From Eutypa lata (taxonomy: Eukaryota; Ascomycota; Sordariomycetes; Xylariales; Diatrypaceae), in contig JAKULF010000010.1 of NCBI GenBank assembly GCA_022661535.1, positions 930,001 through 994,000 on the forward strand: DNA of 64,000 bases, in the 5' to 3' direction. Positions 55,855-64,000 of the stretch are shown piece by piece. Below the pieces are notes generated by a model. That model did not search any database, was not told the DNA's origin, and saw nothing but the letters and a program-made list of their open reading frames with translations. The translations under genes were made by a program, and so were the position numbers. The number at the start of each line of letters is the position of its first letter. Within the stretch, counting starts at the first letter, position 1.

Positions 55855-57054
55855 AAGAAGTGAGGAGCAGTGTCAATCGTTACATTTCCACAGGTTCTAG
55901 TTTGGTCCACCTTGAGGGGAAGGAGTTATTTCGGTAACCTTGGCGTTCACAACTAACATTATGAAAAGAGACGATATAACGCGGAAAACCTAAATAGGAT
56001 TGGATTTGAAAATATCAAATTAAGAACCAATTAGCAATAGAAATACTTCGCCTTAAACAATTGATCTACGATATAACTTCCATAGGGAAGCCGTAATACT
56101 CCTGCTTAAGATTTGTATTATCATAACTAGAGATATATTCTCTGGATTCACGATTTACTTCAAATACGGTACCAGCGCATGTCTCGCGGCATCATGCTTA
56201 GCGGTTAGGATAGACGTGCGGGTCGTTGACCGCCGAATAGGTCACCTCAAGCCTCTTAGCCTCCTGCCGGCAGACCCCGAGAATGTTCAGGCCGGTGAGG
56301 ATATGTAATGCCTCCAGGCCGAGACCCACCAGGGATGCACTACATCTCTCCTCGGTCTGACTTGGTGCGCCGGCCAGGGGTCAGATCTCGGGCTCGCCTT
56401 TTATCGGCTGCTATCTTGCCGATGAACACGAGGTTTTGGGCGCCACAAGCCACCATTTCACGACACAGGCCACGATTAAGTCCGGCCAGGTTGCCGACGA
56501 TAAGATAGCATTTCGAGAAATGGAAGACGGCCAAGTATTTTTGGAAAGGAAAATGTGTAGTTCTTGAGAGGGAAAATAATTTCAGGACATTGCAAATATC
56601 GTCGTCGGGGAACCCGCAATTATCAAGATTTATATTGCGAGATTCTTAAGAGATAATAATCTTGCGGATGCGCTATCTTAAGGAAAAGTGACGGTACACC
56701 ATTTCAATTTTTAATACATTAAAAACATTAATAAGCAAAGGTCTAATTTCCAACGAACGATATGTCTTAAGCTTGCTAGCAAATAATGACCCCAGTAAAA
56801 GACGTAGCATTATCCTTGAAGAACTACAGCAGGAGGTATGATAAAAGCAGCAACTAACGTACAGATGATAATAGTCAACAGCCTAGACAGGGGCTCATGA
56901 GACCCGCGGAGCAGATTCTAAACGATATACCATTACCCACGTCCCACGACCCGCCACACTGGATCGAAGCAAATGATCATGAGAGTGTTTTGAAGGCCCG
57001 TTGTGAATTAAATGTACTTAATATGATAAAGCAACGAATGCAAACAATCACAAG
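55855..57054. other. Intergenic holding relic coding DNA
   Basis: Mostly non-coding. The part 56200-56540 has higher GC and contains relic frames, described separately. No intact gene. Confidence 0.5.
56340..56534 (-). pseudogene. Relic resembling a polyketide-synthase ketoreductase (KR) nucleotide-binding site
   Basis: A 60-codon minus-strand frame without an ATG reads KCYLIVGNLAGLNRGLCREM then ACGAQNLVFIG. This aligns with the start of KR domains of highly reducing polyketide synthases (pattern YLIVGGLGGLGR...W...GARNLVFLSR), with two Gly positions replaced. No other PKS part is seen nearby. The adjoining frame (about 56202-56335, minus, VGLGLEALHILTGLNILG and EVTYSAVNDPHVYP) also looks like former coding DNA of unknown origin. 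A relic of a different SDR-type enzyme is an alternative. Confidence 0.4.
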
Positions 57055-57945
57055 TCAAAAGAGTGTCTGACCACCATCCACAACAATGTCCGAGCCGGTA
57101 ATATAACTCCCCGCCCTACTTGCGAGAAGTACTACAACGCCAGTCAGTTCTTCGCGATCCCCCATTCTACCCATGGGATTCCGATCCAACCAGACACTCT
57201 TGGCCTCGTCTAATCCCTCGCCTTCGTTTAGAATAGTGTCCATGTAACCAGGGCTAATGCTATTCACGCGAATGCCATGAACCGCCCACTCCGCGGCCAG
57301 TGAGCTTTTCAGCATGATAATGGCTGCCTTGGCTGCATTATATGGAGCCTGAGGTTGGGGATAGCAGACTCTGTGGGCTGATATACTCGCGATGAAGGTG
57401 ATACTGCCACTTGTCTTGGAACTGACCATTCTTTTGCTCACGGCTTGAGCGATAAGAAACGATCCTGTAACATTGACATCGAGGACCCTCCGCCACTCAT
57501 CGGCATTGACATCAAGTGTTGGAAGGCAGCAGACTGTACCAACGAAGTTTAAAAGAATATTAACAGCTCCTAGGGCCGTGGTGACTTCCTCAACAGCCTG
57601 CTCAACTTCATCTGACTTTGTGATGTTGACCTTCTTAAATAGAATGGTGGCAGATGGAAAGTCGGCTTTCAACCAGTTGACACGCTGGTATCCAGCGACA
57701 GGATCAAGGTCAAAGAGTGCCAACCCTTGGAGGCCATGTTGGAGCAAAGCACGGCTAGCGGTGGAGCCTAAGTCGCCCCCACCACCAGCCACGATGGCAT
57801 TTCCAACTACTCGGAATCGTTCAAGGGCTGGGTTTGCAGATGAGTCAGCTCTGGGATTGGGTGGTATTGGGGCTGGCGATTCCTTTGGCCAAAACTTCAT
57901 TGTGGGTAAGAGCCTGCTCGTGAGGTTTGAGCGCTCATCTGCCAT
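57055..57945 (-). CDS. Short-chain dehydrogenase/reductase (sugar/polyol reductase-like)
   Basis: An intronless ORF of 296 residues. After an about 45-residue N-terminal extension, the Rossmann fold begins with NAIVAGGGGDLGS, a variant of the TGxxxGIG motif. LLNFVG stands where most SDRs have NNAG. The Ser in FIASISAHR and the YNAAK motif (Tyr and Lys) complete the triad. The C-terminus has WAVHGIRVNSISPGYMDT, GRMGDREELTGVVVLLAS and SYITGSDIVVDGGQ, as in fungal sorbose-reductase and arabinitol-dehydrogenase-like SDRs. It should be a cytosolic NADP(H)-dependent reductase; the substrate is unknown. The variant nucleotide motif is unusual but the frame is intact. Confidence 0.88.
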   Translation of the reverse strand: MADERSNLTSRLLPTMKFWPKESPAPIPPNPRADSSANPALERFRVVGNAIVAGGGGDLGSTASRALLQHGLQGLALFDLDPVAGYQRVNWLKADFPSATILFKKVNITKSDEVEQAVEEVTTALGAVNILLNFVGTVCCLPTLDVNADEWRRVLDVNVTGSFLIAQAVSKRMVSSKTSGSITFIASISAHRVCYPQPQAPYNAAKAAIIMLKSSLAAEWAVHGIRVNSISPGYMDTILNEGEGLDEAKSVWLDRNPMGRMGDREELTGVVVLLASRAGSYITGSDIVVDGGQTLF

Positions 57946-58060
57946 TTTGACAAAGAGCGATTAAGATCGTTCGTGAATGGTCCAACTGATTGAGTCTATG
58001 CGGTTCATATAATTTTAAAATAGGGATACTGCTTATTTCCAGAATTCATAACAAATCTAT

Positions 58061-58505
58061 TTACCTGCCATCGGATGACCATCGGGTTAATGATGTTTGG
58101 CAAGTCGTATTCACCTGATTATTTACCTGATTCTTGCATAAGATGTGACGGCGATTTGCATTGACCGGTTGAACGAAGGCTTGTTGTTGTGCAATCACCT
58201 TTCCGCTGGCTACGTTATTATGTTGCATTTTCCCACGATGTACTTGCGGGGCAAAACCCAGCACCCCGCTTGTGATGTTGGTGCCACGGCTTTTTCCTAT
58301 GTTTTGTGATGATAAGAGGAAATTGGGTGTTATGATTAGATTGGTCAAAGGCTAAGATAAAGCAGGCCACAACCACCTTCGGTGTAAGCGACTTACGTGG
58401 CATGGCAAGCCACGGACAAGCATCATTCGGAGAGTACGGGATATGCGTGGGGTATGGTTCACTGTAGGTACCAAAATGACGGCGGTAGCATGCAGAGCGC
58501 TTCAT
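58061..58505 (-). CDS. Small two-exon gene, unknown function
   Basis: Exons 58505-58397 and 58296-58061 (intron 100 bp, C|GTAAGT donor, ACATAG acceptor) join in frame to 114 residues. The first exon reads MKRSACYRRHFGTYSEPY and continues with THIPYSPNDACPWLAMP, an unusual Pro/Tyr-rich stretch with Cys residues that looks conserved in style. The second exon is Gln/Asn-rich. No signal peptide, membrane segment or known domain. Evidence for a gene is the good splice pair, the joint frame and the ATG as first in-frame start; no family is recognised. Confidence 0.5.
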
Positions 58506-58938
58506 AGAGTAGACTGTAGATGTATATCGGCAGGCTCCTAGAGCCTTATACTTTCAAGTGCGAACGATTAGGCCAATTTCTGCGATAAAAGGACACGGGA
58601 AAAAGCACCAAAAATTAGATGTATTCAACAACAACTAAGTTGAATTTTAAGTTAGTCCAAGGTTCCAGTCGCTCTTCATTCAAACTTGTCTACAAGGTAT
58701 GAGTTCCTGGGAAAAAAGTGACTTCTTGCAACCTTGGACCTCCAAGGGTGTGGTTTCACAGAATTCCATGGATGAGGTAAATGAGGGGTCAGTTTCAGCC
58801 TGTAATGTACTACGGTACAAACTCGCCTAGTCTGTGAGGCAAACTTCACGGTGCAGATAGAAATACCCTGCAGTCTTCGAGAATAGAACTATGCGGATTT
58901 AGCAACTCATGTTCATTTCTCACAGCAAAGCAGAACTG
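58506..58938. promoter_or_regulatory. Divergent intergenic region, small gene and aldo-keto reductase
   Basis: No ORF. The aldo-keto reductase frame is also open upstream to an ATG at 58909, which may be an alternative start. Confidence 0.4.
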
Positions 58939-60289
58939 ATGATTCCTCCCAAGTACTTCGAAGTGAATGGGGCGAAGATCCCCTCCAGGGGCTTGGGGAC
59001 TTTCCAGCCTGATCCAAAGAAATATGGGCCAAGCAGCGTCAAAAAATCCGTCTTGACGGCTCTGAAAGTGGGATATCGGCATATCGATACCTCACTGAGG
59101 TATGGCGACGGTCAAGGAGAGAGAGAGGTGGGAGAAGCTGTTCGCGAGAGTGGCATCCCAAGAGAGGAGATTTTCATAGTCTCTAAATTGTTGGTTACTT
59201 TAACTAGAGCCCATCTTAACTTAAGAGACTGAAGCTGACCAGCAGAAAAGAGAGAACGTTTACCACGCTCCCGACGACGTCGAAGTCAATATAGACATAA
59301 GTCTCAAGAACCTGGGATTTGATTATGGTATGCGTACTTATCACCTACTGTGTTTGAAATTGTCTTCAGGGCTATTGCTAACTTGAATCGCAGTTGATCT
59401 TTTCATCATGCATTGTAGTGTAACCTACATTGTCTAATCGTGGAGATTGTGCCTAATCTGAGTGTTAGTTCCGTATGCATACAAAAGGACAGAAGACTAC
59501 GGGACAGAACGAGATGAGCATGGGCGAGTAAGTACACACTGCAGATTTCTCTAGATTTTTCTGAACAATAATTTAAGCCAGCGATTGATGTTGAACTTTC
59601 TCGCTCCTTTGATGTAACTTGGGAGGCTATGGAGAGGCTCGTGGACATAGGAAAGACTAAATTCATTGGTATTTCCTGAATTCTATTGACAAGCAACCAT
59701 GTATAGGCTAATGAATTGGTAGGGCTTTCAAACTTCTCATCACCTAAGGTGAAACGGCTCATCCAGACAGCCCGAATCAAACCTATCTGCAACCAGGTTG
59801 AATGCCACCCCTATTTCCCTCAAAAAGGCCTAGTGGATCTCTGCAAGGAGAACAACGTTCATATCACAGCCTTTGGACCCTTAGGCTGCGTGCCTATCCC
59901 TGCATTGGTTGGGAGAACCGGTCCAGGGCCTCTAGAAGATGATACAGTAAGTTTTAAATAGAGGCTTTTGCTAAATATTACCCTTATAATACCCGTAGAA
60001 CATGCTCTAACCCAAATTGCAGATTGCCATGATAGCAAGAAAGTACTCCAAAACTTCAGCTCAAGTTATCTTGTGTCATCTGCTCTGTAGGGGTATTTCT
60101 GTGATCCCCAAAAGCAACACCGAGAAAAGGCTCGTTGAGAACTTCGACTGCATATTTGATTTGTCACAAGAAGACTTCATTGCCATTGATAAACTTATGG
60201 GGGAAAACGGTGAACGTGGAATTCGAAACTTCAATTCATTGGAGTACCTTGGATTCGATAACTACAATGAGCAATCCGAAGAACCCTGA
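58939..60289 (+). CDS. Aldo-keto reductase
   Basis: Seven exons (58939-59193, 59246-59327, 59394-59417, 59469-59527, 59578-59668, 59723-59946, 60023-60289) give 333 residues. The TIM-barrel family motifs are complete: GYRHIDTSLRYGDGQGE (catalytic Asp and Tyr), IFIVSKL (Lys), VDLFIMHC (His), then KTKFIG|LSNFSSPKV, KPICNQVECHPYFPQ, and VIPKSNTEKR, which binds the 2'-phosphate of NADPH. It reduces carbonyl groups of sugars, aldehydes or ketones in the cytosol. Exon 3 is 24 nt. The first intron has a weak GTTACT donor and gives a three-residue insertion after SKL, so that junction is uncertain. MHC replaces the common MHW, and a Cys-Ile precedes PYAYKR. Start at 58939; an in-frame ATG lies ten codons earlier. 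Confidence 0.88.
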
Positions 60290-60683
60290 AAGTACAGAGG
60301 TGGTTGAAGATAGGAATTCGAGAATTTGATTTGATTGCTGTTGGAAATTGAGAGTTACGAAATTCTCCGTTAGGATAGGATGAGAAGAAGAAGAGTGAAT
60401 ACACGTAGATACCAAGTGATTAGAATAGGCTATCTTCATCTAGTGCTTAGTGTGCATTCAATGAAATATTATTTCCTTGCACGATAAGGTTGCAACAGAT
60501 ATGGATACATCATCATTGATATCTAATTCACTTAGTGTATTTCAGTCATCTTGTGCTGCTGGGATCTGCAATGAAACATGGTTGTGTTGTACGATCTATG
60601 AAAACTGCAACGCCATTGTAGCACGAAGGTTCCAGTCTATTTAGCTAGTGTCAGCTGTCATCCTGGGACTGCAACACGCCGCC
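60290..60683. other. Intergenic between convergent genes
   Basis: Nothing recognised. Confidence 0.6.
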
Positions 60684-62114
60684 TTATTCCTCCTCCTCCT
60701 CTTCCTCATCCAGTTCAGTGTTGTCCATGCTATCTCGCAGACCTGGTCCAATCGCAGCCCCTTGGACTTCTAAGAGTTCCCTGGAACAGAACTTCTGACA
60801 TAGCAAAGTCATATTCTCTTTCACCCTGCCCAGAGTTAGGAATCAGAAGGTAAGGGGGGTAAATTAGGCTGCTTACACTTGACGCTGATTGCAACCAGGG
60901 ATCAGGATCGCTGTCCCGAGATCGTAACGGAGAGAATAAAGAAGGTTTCTATCGTCCCATTCATCCTCTACCCAATAGCTTAGTACATATTCATAAGCCA
61001 TAATTGGGAGTAGATTCTTAACTGATAATGTTTCGTAGGAAGTGGTCACTTACCAGGCTCAGATACAGGAAAATTTCGCTTATAGTTTCTCACGTACATC
61101 TTGTCGCTGAGCCTGTGTCTGGCGGATCTCCAGTTTCCAAGTTCATATTCATTATGAGCATAGAATGAGCCAGCATCGAAAATGAATGGCTCACCCGTGT
61201 CCATGTCCGTGGCCGTATTCTCATCCCAAAGATCTCCATGAACCAAACATGGCTTGATAGCACGACCTTCAGCTTGCAACGGAGCAAGAAGCCTTGGGAT
61301 CACTTTCTCCAGAATGAGATCACAGATCTTGTAGAATTCTGGCCAGTCCCCATGTTTATCATAGTCCATCTTGATCATTTGGGCAAGTTGTCTTTTATAT
61401 AGGATCGACCAAGACTCCTCCCAGCAATTGGTAACTTGGGGTAATTTGGCGTGGCATGTAATGACGTGAAACCCGAATTTCCCAGTGGGCGACGTGGACC
61501 GTTGGTGCAGGTCAGCAAGGCGCGCAGTGAAGGTGATAGGGTTTGGAGGCTGTTCTCCGACTTCGCGAAACTCGGCTAATAAGAAGTATATTTCTCCGCT
61601 AGGCTCTGTCTTGTTTTTGAACGCCCCCCAAGCATGGGGGAGCGGTGCGAGGCTCGGTGAGACTGCATGGAGCGCACGGAGGGACTCAAATTCGCCTTCC
61701 ATCATGAGACGCCCGGTGTGGCCGAGATTGATTGTCTAAGTAGTCATGATAAGTAAGCCCTTGAGCTCAGGGCAGCAACTAGTACGAAGGGTACCTTGAG
61801 AAAGTAGATTTCATTTTCACCAGTCGGCAGCTGGGCATCGATTCTTGCTGTCTGCCCCCAAAGGGACATGCCATAGTTGCGTGCAGAGATAACTCGAGTA
61901 TCTGGGATGGGAAGTGCTATTGATATTTAGCCTTGTTCCATGAACCTTTCCCTGAGAACCTGTAGGTTAGCTTTGTAATACCTTGGGTGACTCCTAGGTC
62001 CAACTTAAAGCTAGATCCAATGGCTGGCTTAGGCACTGGGTTATCTGGGGCTTGTTCGCCGCCATGGCGTTCTACATCAAGAACGTGCCCTGGGTTGACC
62101 TCTGGTGAACTCAT
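60684..62114 (-). CDS. Fructosamine/ketosamine-3-kinase-like protein
   Basis: Five exons (62114-61982, 61916-61795, 61735-61054, 60967-60877, 60825-60684) give 389 residues. The family signature is plain: MMEGEFESLRALHAVSPSL, PLPHAWGAFK, YFLLAEFREV, LVHGDLWDENTATDMDTG (catalytic Asp and Asn), FIFDAGSFYAHNEYELGNW (metal-binding Asp). These kinases phosphorylate the sugar of glycated amines so that the adduct falls off, a protein-repair role, or act on related small ketosamines. The C-terminus ends in a run of Glu. Introns are 51-86 bp and all restore conserved blocks; the third-to-fourth exon junction (SEP|EDEWDDRNLLYSLRYDL) is convincing. Confidence 0.9.
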
Positions 62115-62786
62115 AATGTATCAAAATTAAGGATCAATAACTTGTATACTTGGCTAGCAGAGGAATAGGAATCATCAAATACAACCATGAGTACGTGTGA
62201 GACATGTAAGCAGCGGAGAAGTTTATAGATTCAGTTCGACGCCCATCAGAGCTGAGCAGCAGGTTGCATCTTATCTAGTGACCGAGAACGCATCCTTCAA
62301 TGTAACGTCGGGTTTGATAAGTAGTCGGTACCTTCGCAAAAATCAATTCTGCACATTGGGCTTACAAAGTGCAGGGTTTTAATTATGTGTACTCCAACTG
62401 GCGGCTTAGTGCATTATCCGATACAAGCCCTCACAGTATCCGGGAGTATTACTTGCAAGCTGTCAACTTGCCGCGGCCTACCGGGAAGCAGGTTATATCA
62501 ACCAATGTGTTGAACGCAGTGCAACCCAGATGTGCATTAAGGCTTGTCTAGACCATCAAAAGAAGGAAGCTATGCTCCAGCCCCCGGGCGGCTTACTTAC
62601 ACTACCTATACAACCCTACCATCATCAGGTTACTTGGGCTAAGGATAACAGGGGGGAATCAAATTAGAAATTGATCGGGTGACGTGACCTCCCAGCAAGT
62701 TTCACGACGCGTATAGAATCTAAACGCAAGACACAAACGAATAATGACAAGCGTTCGGTCCTGTTGCTTGTCATCTAAACCGTAGG
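62115..62786. other. Divergent intergenic region
   Basis: No supported gene; two ORFs of about 60 codons are without features. It is the promoter region for the kinase-like and hydrolase genes. Confidence 0.55.
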
Positions 62787-64000
62787 ATGTCTATGGTAAG
62801 GAGACTAACCCGATTTATGCTTTGCCTAATTGAAAAGGATTTACTAATTGAGGAAGTTCAGTTTCGGAAATTTAGGATTGGTCACACGGACCCGTCGGAC
62901 CATGGGAATGATGCGAATTCCATTGAGCCCCGAGAAGAACCCCGTGGCGACGAAGATGACAGCAAGCGGTCAATCATCCCTTTTCGCTCTCATTCAGAAC
63001 CTAGTAATGTGCAGAGTATATATAAAAACAAACAAGATAGCCGGCAGCCGTCGACTGCTTCCGAAGACACACTTATAGCAGCGGATACCGAGACTTCATT
63101 TCTCCTAAGCCGGCAAACTACCCGCAATAAAGATTATAATGATCCCCTCGGACTTAGTCTCGTCCATAGTACCCCCGAGAGTGAAGCGGATATTATTTTT
63201 GTTCATGGTTTAGGGGGCTCTTCGTGGAGGACCTGGTCTTGGGAACGACAGCCTGAGATATTTTGGCCCGAGTGGCTTCAACATGAAGATGGTTTGTCTC
63301 ATTTCAGAGTCTTCACTTATGGCTACAACGCCAATTTCATGGACACGGAGAACCCATTAAGTATCTTGGACTTTTCGAAGGGCCTATTGATCCGCATGAA
63401 GACATATGGAAATGAGGAGGTAGACTACATCGGCATGGTGAGTACACAGCCCAGCCTAAGTGATCCTAAAAACATCAAATTTTACACGAATTGTATATAC
63501 TAACCCCTAACTAGAAGCCTATAGTCTTTGTTGCTCATTCAATGGGAGGATTGGTTGTGAAGAAGGTTTGAAACTATATCTTTCTCATATTTCATGGAGA
63601 GGTATTAATCAGTAATTCGCAGGCACTGGTTATTGGGAAGAATGATGATCTCTTTGCAGTAATGCTGTCAAAGGTGCAGAGCATCATGTTTCTCTCTACA
63701 CCCCACCGAGGTTCCCCACATGCACGCACACTCAACGGCTTCTTGTCCATAATGGCTGGAAAATCTTCGAAGATCTATGTCTCCGAGTTAGATAGTTCCT
63801 CAACTTCAATCGAAGATTCTAATGAGCAATTCAGAGCAATTTGTGGCTCGTGGCGTCTGATCTCATTATACGAAACATTACCTACCAAGCTAGTTTCGGG
63901 CGTCAAAAGAATGGTAAGTTGAGATCTGGATAATAAATCTTTATTAACTAGCCACAGCTTGTCAGTAAAGACTCCGGCGTCTTAAATTACCCTGGAGAAA
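62787..64000 (+). CDS. Alpha/beta-hydrolase (SERAC1/DUF676-like) N-terminal part of a probable NLR, cut by the window end
   Basis: Exons 62787-63437, 63515-63565, 63623-63913 and 63958 onward join in frame; at least 344 residues are visible. After a polar, probably disordered N-terminus (to about residue 125), the hydrolase fold begins: ADIIFVHGLGGSSWRTW, the nucleophile elbow in VFVAHSMGGLVVKK, and FLSTPHRGSPHA. Such domains are known as lipase-like effector modules at the N-terminus of fungal NLRs (SesB type). The last visible residues (LVSKDSGVLNYPGE) match the linker that usually precedes a NACHT or NB-ARC module, so an NLR architecture beyond the window is likely but not seen. Exon 2 is 51 nt. 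Confidence 0.85.

Overview
The window looks like a chromosomal segment of a filamentous ascomycete (Pezizomycotina). Evidence: genes carry several short introns (about 50-100 bp) with GTRNGT-type donors and CTRAC-like branch sites; a repeat block has the signature of repeat-induced point mutation (RIP); and the families are typical of these fungi (HET domain, NB-ARC/TPR STAND protein, PTH11-like rhodopsin-domain protein, CmcJ-like enzyme, DUF2293, Mmc1-like protein). Nothing bacterial, no CRISPR array, no rRNA and no convincing tRNA were seen. The species cannot be named from sequence alone.

Layout. 1-3400 is an almost pure A+T, RIP-degraded repeat with a small secreted-protein gene at its edge (3594-4085, -) followed by a secreted lysozyme-like gene (5473-6219, -). 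A conserved housekeeping pair follows: TAF11 (-) and GTP cyclohydrolase I (+), divergent. 11-17 kb is gene-poor: a HET-like C-terminal fragment, a small ORF broken by one stop, an APH-type kinase and a Gln/Gly-rich micro-ORF. 17.8-24.7 kb resembles a decaying secondary-metabolism neighbourhood: a PTH11-like membrane protein, an intact six-exon cytochrome P450 and an MFS transporter that is clearly a pseudogene. A secreted GH28 pectinase with CreA-like palindromes upstream lies at 26.2-27.6 kb.

28.2-31.6 kb carries an intact eight-exon NLR-type STAND protein (NB-ARC plus TPR). 32.3-37.8 kb holds a CmcJ-like enzyme, a short-chain dehydrogenase disabled by one Trp-to-stop change, a small Cys-containing protein and an intact amidase. 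38-44 kb has a coiled-coil orphan, a DUF2293 protein and a small basic protein. 44.5-47.7 kb has a HET-domain gene divergent from an unrecognised ORF broken by one TAG. UBC7 and an Mmc1-like gene form a second housekeeping pair (48.4-51.6 kb). After a gene-poor 2.9 kb come an unusual trypsin-fold protease, a relic resembling a polyketide-synthase ketoreductase, an SDR, a small two-exon gene, an aldo-keto reductase, a fructosamine-kinase-like gene, and the 5' part of an alpha/beta-hydrolase gene of the kind fused to NLR modules, cut by the window end.

Reading it together: three conserved housekeeping islands sit in accessory DNA rich in putative nonself-recognition genes (NLR, HET, hydrolase-NLR, trypsin-fold protease, HET-like fragment) and in metabolic genes at different stages of decay. 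Several premature stops could each come from a single CpA-to-TpA change, the same bias that dominates the RIP block. All exon structures were deduced by eye from splice motifs, reading-frame continuity and recalled family similarity; no search was run.
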